Shown piece after piece: positions 32,685-44,700 of a DNA stretch of 64,000 nt. The position numbers and the translations under genes are program-made. The notes below the pieces were generated by a model, which made no database searches, was not told where the DNA came from, and saw nothing but the letters and a program-made list of their open reading frames with translations. Source of the stretch: Nymphaea colorata (Eukaryota; Streptophyta; Magnoliopsida; Nymphaeales; Nymphaeaceae); NCBI RefSeq assembly GCF_008831285.2, contig NC_045147.1, forward strand, positions 12,589,427 through 12,653,426, given 5' to 3'. Positions within the stretch are counted from its first letter, which is position 1, and every line of letters starts with the position of its first letter.

Positions 32685-35600
32685 TGTTCGGAAGCATCCT
32701 CCAGCAGGTTTGATGTGTGCTTATGATTATTATAATTGACTAGAAATATTGTTTCAATTCTTTTTTTTTTTTTCGATGCAAACGAGCTGCGGATTTTCCC
32801 TTCCATTGATTGGTGGTGAAGGATTTTCTAAAAACTGTTTGTCGACAAAGCTGGTGTGCATGCAACTCGATCTGGTTTGCCGACAGAAGCTGCACCCTAG
32901 TGTCCATGTCTGGTGCATGTTCGGGAGTTGAATACGCCGCTCTTGGAGCCACAAAGTAGGAAAACAATAACCTTCTGTTTACCCTTTGTCTTTTAAAGGA
33001 ACCTCCTTTTCATTAGTTGTGGGTACTTTTGTCGTTTGACCCAGGTTCGGCTGCAATAGCTTAGGTCAAGCATCCTCATACAATAAAATATATGTGATTC
33101 AAATTCGATCCATTGACAACAGAACCTCAAATCTGTTTAAGCCAAGGCGTCATATAAGCTTGTCCTCCCTTAATTTAAATCTGGAACGGTGTGAATAGAA
33201 GAGGTTCGGTCAAGCATACAGATTGGCATCTGGCCCATAAGATACAGGTTCTTTTCCAGTCTTGTAAATTTCTTTTCCATTTTAAAATCAATTCAACGTA
33301 CTTGAAATATCTTTTAAAATTCATAAAATAAAAATAACTGAACCCGCATCTAGTTGGTTCTATTGGTCAAGAAACTGTCTGTAGTTATCTGCAGATTTGT
33401 GTTCAAACCAGATCTGGACCAAATGTGAAATTCAATCAGAATTAATCTTATAAATTCAAAGTCATACATCTATTGGGTCGTGAGCTTGCTGCATTCAGAC
33501 TCAGACTCGACTAAAGGGCAAACCCAAGTTCAAACCCGAATAGGATTAAGCCGGCTACTCGTTTAGGTCCATATTCACCAAAAATAAATTGTTTGTACTG
33601 AAAACTAACTTCGAGTCTTTGGCTGAACAAGGATCATTCACCATTTGGGTAGCTAGTAAAACAAATAACAAAATGAAGTTGGATCATATTCTTCAAAAAG
33701 TGAGTGCTTGGATTGAGCACTAACTTGAAATCTTTGGCTCATTAACAAGGATCATTCACCAAATGGGCAGCCAGTAAAACAAATTATGAATGAAGTTGGG
33801 TGCAGAATCTCCTTTAATTCACAAGAAGGATATGCTTCTCATCATTCAATTTCACACCCACCATGGAATGCCCCACCTACAACAGTAACCTGACCTCAGT
33901 TCCTACTTTTAGTAGGAAAGGAGAAAAGCAAAGCAAATCCTATTGTAGGTGGTCTCACTGCACCCACTTTAGCCACTTTAAATCCTCACCTCTCAAAGTG
34001 TCAGACAAAGCAGTGGTGTTGCTACATTCTGCCAGCCAAAAACAGATGTTTTATATGGTGTTCATGTTCTCATGATCCTGCTTCCTTGCATGTGATCTCT
34101 ACCCAGTATGCGAAGTTCCAAATTCAGATAAGACCTCCTCTTTCATTGGATTTTCTTTGTATCTTTCCAATTTCATGGGAACAAGATCTAATCAAATTGG
34201 ATTTGAATTTCACTGAAATATGGATTTTGTACTTAAACAGATCAATTTCAAGTCCGGTAAGGAGATACAAGTTGGATCCGAATACGTTTTTTTTTTTGCA
34301 TAATCGGATACACCCGACCCAAAATTGACATCTCAACATCTTGAAAAGCAGAGGGTTGCACCGTGGTACGTTGAGCACCTTCTTTTCTTCCACTTTTTCC
34401 AAGCATATATGCCAACTTTGAGGGCTCTCACACAGTTCCATTTTCTAACTTTTTGACTTGGTGCCTACTCTTTTCCTTTATTTTATTTTATTTTATTTCC
34501 CCATTTCGTTTCTTGGGAGTGATCGTATAGATTAGTAGACTTGATGACGAAACTTGCAGCACATGCATCGAGATGCGGTGTACAAATTTAGATCAAGATA
34601 ACTTATTAGTGCATTGATTACGCATATCAGATCTTTCCAAGGCAAAAAACAAAAAAGAGAACTTTTGGCGTTACAGTAAGATATGTTTTCTTAACAGAGT
34701 TTTTCAAAAACACGCTTAAATATTTGGAAATAAAAAATAGGCCCAACTTTTAATATTGTGGAGATCAGTCCTTCCTTTTTAAGTTAATTAAAATAATCCA
34801 CAAGGTTGCGGCTACACGAACAGTAAGATTGTTATCTTCTTCCTCTAAACAAATAACATGAAATATGTCTAACTTTACAAATGAGTACATTTAGGGGTCA
34901 TTTGATAACAAGGACAATTTTTTTAAAAATTGAAGCATATCTATGAAACACTTTAACAAATGTTTCAATCTTTGAAACATATTTATGGAACAGTTATAAA
35001 TGGTTTCTTTTACCAAACGGGGCTTTAGGTTTTCACATTTTAATTTTCCTTGGTCAAGCCAGCGAATAATAAGATATTTTCTTTTAATAAAAAAAGGTTA
35101 TAAATACTCATAAAATTTGAAAACTTGGGGGAGGGACTTAGATGAATTAGTCTAGTTATGTTTTTTTAAGAGAATTTTTCAAAAACACTCTTAAATATTT
35201 GAAAATAAAAAAATATGTCCAACTTTTAATATTGTGGAGACCAGACCTATTTTTTAATTAAAAAGATCCACAAGATTGCATCTAGACGAACAAGTAAGAT
35301 CATTATCTTGTTTCTTTAAAAAAAAATAACATCAAACATGTGAGTACATTTAGGGGTCAGTTGCTAACAGGAACAACTTTTCCAAAAATTAAAACAGATC
35401 CATGAAACACTTTGATAAATGTTTCATAAACCTGCCTTAATCTTTGAAGCATATTCATGAAATGGTTATATGGAACCTTAAGTATTCACATTTTAATTTT
35501 CCTTAGTTAAGCCAGTGAATAATAAGATATTTTATTTTAATAAAAAAAGTTATAAATACCCCTGAAGTTTGAAAACATGGGGGACATAGGGAAGGAAGGA

Positions 35601-36060
35601 GGGAAATAGGTTCCGCTTTTTTTTGGTCACTCGGTCATATTCCTCTCGTAATAAATAACAACAAAAGTAATCTTTCGCGTAAAAATTGGATCTCTCGTTT
35701 GCCTCTGACTCGGCTGTAAATTTTGAAAAGAAACCGATATGCTGATCCATGTTGAAAATTGACTGGACATAAATTAGTGGTTTATGTTTAAAACCATCCT
35801 TTCCTTCACGAGATAAGACCCATTCGTTTATATGATCATGAGGTTGACGAAATACTGCATCTTGTTGCATGCAAGTCATAGTCTAAATCAACTAAGTGAT
35901 GGATAAATTATGATAAATGCATCGGCCGGGTCAATTCCCAAGAAACCAGCCGTCAAAGGCATTAAGAAATGGAGAGTCCGTTAATGTCTAATGCAAAACT
36001 TACTTTTGCAAATATTTTATTATGAAATAATGCAAATAAGAATTTCTTCCGCTACAAGAA
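32685..36060 (+). repeat. Segmental duplication, copy B
   Basis: Direct-orientation partner of 17820-20610. It is longer because it keeps two segments missing from copy A (about 32880-33050 and 33545-33590) and contains its own tandem duplication of about 474 bp (34681-35154 against 35155-35600), starting TATGTTTT..TTTTTCAAAAACAC. No shared open frame with copy A. Confidence 0.9.
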
Positions 36061-36087
36061 GCTTTCTGAAACTTTCTTGACATTGCT

Positions 36088-36171
36088 CTGTTTGTTTCTC
36101 ATGTTAGCCAATATTTCATACCTCAATCGACTAAACCGACCAGTTGAATCTTTGAATCTTCGCTTGTGATA
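36088..36171 (+). repeat. Argonaute-array spacer fragment at the end of copy B
   Basis: TGTTTGTTTCTCATGTTAGC and the following AATATTTCATACCTCAATCG match the spacers at 26745 and 29537 that precede PAZ fragments F2 and F4. The match stops before the PAZ sequence. Confidence 0.65.
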
Positions 36172-38309
36172 TTTAATTTATCAATCTCTAACAATGGACG
36201 GGGAAAGGTTACATCATCCGTTGACTTGTAGGCCTCGATTTCTTCTTCACTCATGTAGAGCACTGCATTAAAGCAATGAAGCACTCGCCATCCAATAGTT
36301 CTTTTTCGGGCAGTGGGTTGTTAACCTTTGTTTATCGGGAGTGCCTTATAGTAATCCAAATAAGAACAATTAAGGAAACTTCATATGCCTTGGTCGTCTG
36401 GGAAGCTCGCATCAAAGAAGAAAAATGTCTTACACATATACTGCCCCCATGATTATAATCAAAGAAGTTGAAGATGCGTTCGTGAATAATTTTGAAGGAC
36501 GTTGCGCCTTGACTCCATATCTCACATCCGGTAATCAAACATCTCACTGTAGATCCCTTTCTCTTGTTCAACTTAGTTGAATTGATAAACTTATGTATCC
36601 CTGATTTTAGGTTGGATTTCGTTGGAGTTTCACACCCAGTGAAGGTCGTAGTCCTTGCAAAAGTAGTATGTTTTGGAAGCGCACATCCATTCATGGCCGG
36701 GAAAATGATAGGCATGTACATTTTGAAAGCAAAGGCGATGCACTTTGAGTACACATGCAATGGAGAGAGAGTTACTTGTGCGGAGTGCATCGTGCACGCA
36801 GTAAAGGTGAGAAGGATATTTTGGTAATTTATTAAAAAATATTATCCATAATTTTTTTACCTTTTTTTCATTTACAATTTTGTCTTTATGTGAATTAAGT
36901 GTATTTTAGTTATTAACCATGCACTAAAAATAGTGCACAATATAAGGCATATTAGGTTCACATGCAATAAAGCTGTCCATCCACATCTATCAACTTATTC
37001 CAATTTTCAACAAAGGCTAAGTAGGGCACGCAACCCCACAAAGACAACTCAAGAGATCTCAAAATTCTAGCAAAGCAGATGCTTTACCTCTAAAAGTGGA
37101 ACCTAAAACAAGGAAAGTTAATCAAAGCCTATTATTGTAGCTAGTTCTCTAAGCTAAGCCACTACCCCAAGCAGCTAATTACGAATCCGAGAAAGGATCT
37201 TTCACACCTAAAAAATCCGAAAGTGAAGTCCTAAGCAAAAGGGAGTTGCTTGCAGTATTATTTGAGAGGCTCTAGAGAGGGGTTATCATGTGATGTCAAC
37301 TTTATATGCGACAAAAAAAGAGTACCGATATACAAGTTGAAGCATAGCAGTAGTGTTACCTTGAAACACCAAAAACCACCTCGGCCTTCATTGAGGCGGT
37401 TGGAATTCTTCTTGTTTACCTGAAGTTAAAATAAAGGCATTAGTAGGTTTTCATAAATATGTGACCCAAACCCAACGACTTGAGGAAGAGTCTATGCACA
37501 TATAGCATATAGTATATAAAACAACAACATTAGCCAGATGGGTCTAAACCATTACCCCCTTATTCAACTCCGGCAAACTAAATGATGTGCTTTGAAGTTC
37601 GAAGCCATTGTCAATAAATTCTTTAAACATTTTTAAGACATTCGCCCAAGCTTGAGCTTGGAATTAAGATCCTTAATTGCCATCACTTGCTAGCTAGAAA
37701 CATGATCAAGGGCTCACAGAATAAGAACCAATTATTTACCTTCCCATGATCAAATTCTAGCCAATGTGGAGGTTGGTCTTGTCCAAATTAATTAAATGGA
37801 CAGCCAACAACTACGCAGCGGCGGCATAATTGTCATTCCCGGTTGTCCGTGTTTGGTTGCATTACTTTGAATAGTTCCACTTTTTAATCATACTTGAATA
37901 AGATATGACATCTCTCTTAACTTGAAAGACAAGCATTTCCCCCAACTTTCCAGGCATTGTTGGAAAGATACGCACACCTAATTCCCCACTGCAACAAATC
38001 TGAAATGATGTTGCAACTTCTCTTTTTCATGTTTTCATTAGAAGTAAGGCGACCATGCTACTTTTTTTTTTTTTTTTTTTGTTTATCAAAAGGGATATGA
38101 AATCTTGTTCTTTTGGGTGCTTTGATTTTTCCTTATGAGCTAAGAGAGTCATTAGTATTTTAGATCCGTTTAAGAATGAGATTTGAAAGATCACCTTATC
38201 TACTAGAAGCTCCAGTTGCTAATGGAAGAAAGTAGGTCTAATTGTCACATGAAACTAGTGTGAAACACAAACTTTCAAACAGTAGTACCTTAAAGTGCAA
38301 ATGACAAGT
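36172..38309. other. Intergenic; nothing recognised
   Basis: A 152-codon minus-strand frame (36332-36790) resembles no family I know and has a competing plus-strand frame. A poly-T run lies at 38062-38080. Confidence 0.5.
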
Positions 38310-38700
38310 AGGAATCTCAATGGACCTGCTTCCGATCCCGAATATCCGGCTGCATTGCTTCGAAAAATTTAATATCGGATTAAGAGATTGGACCAGATTC
38401 AAATTTAAGAAATGCCATCAGATGGGGTTTGGATTCGGATTGGCTTTGGAACAAGCATCTAACTAGATTCATATTCAAATTCACATTCAATTTTACATGA
38501 AGTTCTATAACCAATAACCATTTAAAAGAATCGGTCTTCAACATATCACGATTTGGTTGTGCTTCTAAAAGTCGGATTTAAATCTGGATTGGAATCTAAA
38601 AGTCAGATGCATATTTAAAGGTTTGAAAACGATACAGACTTCTATGTACGCATATACAATTTCCGAATTCGAATCCAAAATATGTAAGCATCCCATAAAT
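38310..38700. repeat. Degenerate GGATTCGGAT-type tract
   Basis: Short relative of the tract at 17405-17815, with repeated GGATTCGGATTGG and ATCTGGATTGGAATC variants. Confidence 0.6.
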
Positions 38701-40503
38701 TAGACAACTGTAATGACAAACCTTACTATTACATTGTATGTAAGTGCATCCAACTCTAATGTCCGAAGACCTTTTCCGTTAAAAGATGTCTTTGAAATTT
38801 ACATGTAAATTTAAAAGTTTTATTTCTTTTATATAAAAATTTCGAAAAAGCGTGTCAAAAACTTTTGAAACTATAATTGCAAAGTTACCCCTCCTGGTTC
38901 GTCGTCTTGACCACGTCAAGTACCATAAATTAAACACGTCAGCAATCCATCCCACGCTGGACGGCACCATGTCTCCTTGATTCTCTCTCCCTCTTCCCCT
39001 TCCCCTTCACACGGTTGCAACCTGGCGATATGGTACGCCACCACGTGGCATGTAGTCTCTTGACTTCCCCTCCCTTTGACCTCCTCTTTAAGGAGCACGT
39101 GGGTGAGCGCTCAGCTCATCTTTGACCGTCGAGTTAGTCAAAGACTTTTTTTTCTCGAAACCCCTTCCTTAGGTCGCGCCTATAGCCATGTAAAGGGGTT
39201 TAAGTTTAGTTTTGTAATGGGATGATTGTCATGGTTCCTAGTTTTTGTAAGGTTGAAGCCGAAACTGTTAGGGAGTGGGTTGGGATCCGTCGAACCAAGA
39301 GCTCGAGACCAAAAGTGGATCAGGTTGTTATGGTGGTATCAAAACAGTTTCAACACTCGGACCTAAGGTCTCATACATGCGAATGCATATGTCTTAAGGA
39401 GGTGGAATATAATGCCTCAAAAAGTTTAGTCTTGTATTGAAGAATGTGAGAAATCTTAAATGACTTATAAAAGGATGTCATTAATGAAATGATTGTCTTG
39501 ATTCCTAATCTTTTTAGGATTAAAGTTGAAACCATTAAGAGACAATTTGAGATGTGTCGAATCAAGAGTTGAACCCATGAGTGAATGAGAATGTTTTACA
39601 AAGTGGTAAAAAAGCTAATTACTTTGACCATGTTCCTCAACCAACCTTGATGTTGTTCTCTTTTAAGCTTTGCTTAAAGATAAAAAAACGCAAAAACTAA
39701 TTTTTGATGTAGAAGATGGGTCACATCGTTCTAATCCATCGACATCTTCAATAAAATAATATATGAAATTCAAAGATAAATTGGCAAAACATTCATCTAA
39801 GCTAAGCTAGAATGTGACGTGAACATTTGTACAATGTGAACTTGGTTACGTTACCACTGAGACGCGCAGCCATCGCCGGCCACAATGTCGGCTTTATCTT
39901 GAAACTTGGCAGCAGAACCTTTTAAGAAGAAAATTAGCGATGGAAGATCTTTTTTTATGATTACTTGGCATCATTAACGCGTCTTCTATATAAGTTTTAC
40001 TTGTTTAATGAGTTTCATTTAATAGAGAGACCGGACTTCCATGCTTTGACGGAGCGATGGGTTTTGTTCCCTGTCTGTTTGCTTTGCTGGGAAAGCCGAA
40101 AATGCAACAACGCCACAATCATTTCGGAAAGTTCGCAGTCTTTCATCTCCAATTTCAAGAGCAAAAATTTCAAAGTCAAGGGCAGCCGCTTTCGTCATGC
40201 ATGGAGTCATCGGGGGCCACCAGCCGCTCGACTCCTACATTCCGCCATGCCGTTCCGTTGCCCCTACGCCCCCAGTACCAGGACAAAGGTAATATTGTCA
40301 TGTCGACCCCTACCTTTTCTCAATAATCCAACGGGGGCCTCACTCTTGTCTGGATTTATTTTTGTGGGCAATTGTTAAACAAGGTGCCCGCTTCAATCTT
40401 AAAACGTGCAAAACCACACCAATTTGCAAGTTCACGTAAAGGTCTATTTCCTGTCGCCCTCTTAAGCCACCTCTGGTTTAGTAGACATTTTGTGACATTA
40501 CAC
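38701..40503. other. Intergenic; two G-boxes and a diverged local repeat
   Basis: Perfect CACGTG sites at 39042-39047 and 39096-39101. A diverged direct repeat (39219-39330 against 39483-39600, sharing GATGATTGTC..TGGTTCCTA-like sequence) has a further relative at 45130-45200. A GC-richer stretch at 40050-40300 is open in several frames and ends in a donor-like CAAAG|GTAATA, but I recognise no product. Confidence 0.45.
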
Positions 40504-40634
40504 GTCGTTTGGTAGTGAAAACACTCAGCAAATATCTAATGAATATCTTTTAAATATTAAAACTAATTTGTATAACATTAAAACTGATATTAATTACAAT
40601 ACTTATTATTAAGTGTTTTTAACTACCAAAAGAC
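40504..40634. mobile_element. MITE-like inverted repeat (about 131 bp)
   Basis: The left end GTCGTTTGGTAGTGAAAACA and the reverse complement of the right end (GTCTTTTGGTAGTTAAAAAC) match over 20 positions with few differences. The interior is AT-rich and non-coding. No clear target duplication is visible, so the class is open. Confidence 0.55.
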
Positions 40635-41074
40635 CATCTTCCTTTGGCAAAGGGAGGATACCATCATTCAGTGGGACGAAAGTGCAATTTGAAGAAAGTG
40701 GAGCTTGTATGAGAAAAAAAAAAAGGAAGTTCTCGTCGCTTTTAAAATTATTGTTAAATCTCAGTGCGTTTCTAGAAAAAAAAAAGTAAAAGCACATCCA
40801 TCTCTGACCCCCCTCCACCATGTCGGTCATACCCTGGACAACGCCGTCCTCCAAAACCCCGTTTTAAGGCAACCTTCTCTTGCTTTACTCTTTTCACACA
40901 TTTTCTCGTCATCATCCATCACAGAAAAAAAAATCTTCCAATTCCTCAATAATGGTTTTCTAATTTTTCTTCTTTAATATTTTAGTAGACGGAAAGAAAC
41001 ATCGAGGTTTCCCATCCTCATCCTTACCCTTTCCTCGCTCTCTCTATGATTTCCCTCTCTCTTTCTCCTCGATC

Positions 41075-41082
41075 TATATAAA
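41075..41082 (+). promoter_or_regulatory. TATA box of the SAUR gene
   Basis: TATATAAA after a CT-rich stretch, 263 bp upstream of the SAUR start codon. It is the only good TATA motif in the proximal region, so the 5' UTR would be roughly 230 bp. Confidence 0.6.
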
Positions 41083-41344
41083 CCCTCCCACCCTTCATTG
41101 CTTTCGCTTGCATCCTTTCTTTCTCTCATGTATAGATCAACCATCAGATTTCAATGAGCAACGTGCCCACATCTCTCTGCGACTCCTCCCTCACCCTCTT
41201 CACCCTCCAAATCTCAGCATCGGATCCCTGGCCCTTCTCCTTCTTCCATCTCTAACACGGACCTTCTCTCTGTGTTCTGTTGTCCTCGTCCTTAATTTTG
41301 TCTAATCACAGGAAGAGTTGAATCTCTTTCCGCTTTCTTGATTG

Positions 41345-41701
41345 ATGGGTGTGGAGTCTGTGGAGAGAAACATGCCAAGCTTCCATCTGCATTTGCCCCA
41401 CCTTCACCACCACGGCCATGGGAGGAAGGTGGCGGAGGCGCTGTGCAAGGACGTGCCCAAGGGCTGCTTCGCGATTTTGGTAGGCCAAGGGGCGGAGCAA
41501 CAGAGGTTCGTGGTGCCTATTATCTACCTGAACCACCCGTTGTTCGTGCAGCTGTTGAAGGAGGCGGAGGACGAGTATGGGTTCGACCAGAAGGGCACCA
41601 TCAACATCCCTTGCCATGTCGCCCAGTTCCAGTACGTCCAGGGGCTCATCGACAAGGAGAAGCAGCACAGCTCCCACCATGTTGGTTGTTTCAGGGCCTG
41701 A
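41345..41701 (+). CDS. SAUR: SAUR family auxin-responsive protein (SAUR32-like)
   Basis: An intronless gene of 118 codons. Residues 1-28 are variable and histidine-rich (LHLPHLHHHGHGRK); 35-104 are the SAUR domain with KDVPKGCFAILVGQG, EQQRFVVPIIYLNHPLFVQL, LKEAEDEYGFDQKGTINIPC and FQYVQGLID; the tail is HSSHHVGCFRA. The DEYGFDQKGTI core and the histidine-rich ends resemble Arabidopsis SAUR32 from memory. SAURs are small, rapidly induced proteins; the best studied ones inhibit PP2C.D phosphatases at the plasma membrane and so promote H+-ATPase activity and cell expansion. Length and lack of introns fit the family. The ATG at 41345 is the first in frame and follows the TATA box at 41075. No damage seen. 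No other SAUR lies in the window, so this is not a SAUR cluster. Confidence 0.95.
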   Translation: MGVESVERNMPSFHLHLPHLHHHGHGRKVAEALCKDVPKGCFAILVGQGAEQQRFVVPIIYLNHPLFVQLLKEAEDEYGFDQKGTINIPCHVAQFQYVQGLIDKEKQHSSHHVGCFRA

Positions 41702-44700
41702 TCATTGATTCGATTGGTCGTGTCTTTTGATGGTGACGATAATTTCTTTCTGATTGTACGTGTTCATATGCGTCCTCCGTCGTTGTAATTAAGCTATGAG
41801 AAAGAACAGCTTTAGCTAGCGTTTGTGAGATCTGATGTTAAGAGTGGGAAAGAGAGGGAGAGATTGATGTGAATTAGTTCCTGTAAAGAAAAAAGAAAAT
41901 AGATGTGAATTAGAAGATTCTTTTCTTTTAACTATTCTTGTTTCTACTCTTTCTTTGTTCATCGATGATGTATCTAGGTGTGTAAACTACGATTTAACTG
42001 GCAGTTAATAGATTAAAGGAGCAAGAATGTGATGGTCTCTCTTCTTCTTGTTCATCTCTCTGATGGGTCTACTTTCCCCCCCCCCCCCCTTTTTTTCCCT
42101 TCTTCGTGGAGTCTTTGTCGATCGATTTTCTCATGTGCCGGGTGTGAGATGGTACGAAGCTGTCGAAAACACAAGAAAAAATTGGAGAAATGATGGTGGA
42201 GCTAATCATGGCGGTGGAAGGGGGAAAGAAGAGAGAACCGTTGGTATATATGTTGATGGGGTCATGAGAGGTGCAGATGAGAACAGCGGTGGCCGTAGAG
42301 GGCCAGCCTTGCCATTATTGCTTTGTTTTCATCTTGCCTCCTCCCCTCTCCCGCTCTAACACGTTTTGGTCCCAAGACTTCTTCTTCTCTTTGCAACGCA
42401 AAGAAGAGAAAAGATTTGTGCTACCAAGATGCGATTTGATATACGCGATTTGCATCCTCACTTGTGAACAAGTTACTGCCAAAGATCAAAACAGAAACAA
42501 GCATTTCGTTTTACTGTGTAAGTTACTGCGTGTAGATTTGCCAGTTACTGCATGCAAGTAAAGTAATCCGCCATTGGAGCATATTCCGGAGGTGATAAAT
42601 TACAACGGCAAAAGATTGGTGGGACATGGAGGAAGCGTGCTTCCCGTTATTCGTTCCGCCTACTTTCCAGGAGGTGTCCGGCAAAGTCGGTAATCAGCCG
42701 TAGAGCTCAAACTTTTCACTGGTTCTTCTGCCACACGTTTGGCCTACCTACTTTATCTTCTTCATAATTTTCTCAATGTTGACAAGCATATAATATCCCA
42801 CCATTATGAGCAAACTGCAAGAAAAGGTCTCGATTGTGTGATTTCCATTGACATCCAAACGATAAACAGTTCAGTTCTTGAAATCATATCAATCTTCCTG
42901 CTGTGGTGAACAATAATTTCAAATCTTTCTTCTCTTCTAATGTGGTCGACGGGTAGAATTGAATGGGTGAAGGTGTGAATCCAACTAGCGCGTGGGACAG
43001 TGGTTTGCTTTACTTAATGCCTCAGCAACATGGCATGCCGGTGCAAGGAAGAGCTGGGCTCATCTATAAAGTCAAGAAGTTAGCTGGCTTTTATTGATGT
43101 TGCCCTTTATTATTCCATCGGCTATTGGCGGAGAACATGTGACTCTACCGCCTCCAGCTACGAGCTGCATCGGACCAACCTTGCCCGGGTGGCTCGCGTT
43201 TCGGGGACCCATTTACAGGCTGGTTAGTCCAACAATGTTCGGTATAATGTGTTTGCCATGCGATTTCCCATCGTCGATTAGGAAACCTTCAATATGTTTC
43301 CCTTTGTTCAGTATATTCTCAATTCGCTTAATTTCTTGAGCAAAGACTTAGTGCGTCAAGTAACTTACTACCACGATCCTAATATATTAAATATTTATCC
43401 CAACATTCCGTAGGAAAATGTAAAGATCTATGTTTTGTGCGAAAGAAATCACAAGTACAGGAAAACAGACAGTTTCTTGCAGCACTCAACTTATTAATTA
43501 ATGACTCGCCGGTTTCTTGGGAGTTCCGGTGGGGAAGAAAACTTACTTACTGTGGGCCTCACGTTCGGGGCATTTATTTTTGCGCACTTTAGTTTATGTT
43601 TTCTGGTATTTTCGGTTGCAATCCAGCAATGTCGAGGCCTATCTTGCGGCAATCTCGCCGGAGATGTGAAAGCCATGAATTGACACTCAAAATGTGCGGG
43701 CTCTATATGTCCGCCAGCACCTGTTTGGGGTAATCTTTCAGCAACTTCATTTCCGTTCATTAACAATATTCCTTTTTTCACTAGCTGCATGAAAAACCTA
43801 AGGGCCACAGAAGGTTCTGATTTTATACGTTCAGACCAAAATCTTAACAGATTAGAGTGTGTGTGCTAGCCATTGGCAAATTCAAACCTATCAATATCAT
43901 GTAGTTGGAGTGCTTGTAGGGATGTTTTAGTATTGGGCACAACTCTTACGGCAGTGCTGGTGGCATGACCGGGAATTCAACTTTTTGTGCTACAAAATGA
44001 CAGCCATCGATATGCAAAAGCACAGCAAGGGACGACACACTAAGGCACTAAAAGCAAGTCTTGTGCCGTCGAAGGACGAGAGGTTGAGCTTTCAGCGGAG
44101 CAGTAAGTCTCTGCGGCTCACCAAAAGTATTTGATGTTTTGTCTTTCGTAAGACTTTTTTTTTGTTTTTGTTTGAGGGTATTTTGTCTTTGTCAAAACAT
44201 AACTTTTCATCCTTCTATTTTTGTCATCAAGGAAGATTTTTTTTTTTTCCTTTCTTTTTGGTTTTTTGCATAAGGAGTATTTTCATCTTTTGGAGCCCTA
44301 GTGCTTACTTACATCCACGGTATCAGAATGTGTTATGCCCTAAGCATGTGCAGTGTGTGTGAGGGTGAAAACACGACGAAAGGTACTTAGTGCTTGAAAT
44401 GGCCAAAATTCCACTGGCACAAGAACAATATAGCTGTCTTCAGTTCATGCTAATTAAACAAGTGTTGCAAGTTGAGACCAGCTACAAAACTTATTCGAAT
44501 TTTGCAGTCCCTTTGATTTTGGGAAGCAGGGACGTCATTACAAGAAGTTCACAAAATAACTATGAATTGCCAAATAATTCGGTTACTCGGTACTGTCTAA
44601 TCAAATTCTGTATCAGGTAATATCTGAACTAATCATGCCCCAATAATATGGAAGGTCATTGGAGTCCTACTGGAAGCGAATGGAATCGATGCTTACTGGT

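Noticed and set aside
41338-41730. Plus- and minus-strand frames overlapping the SAUR gene.
   Set aside because: They are shadows of the SAUR frame, which has an unmistakable domain.
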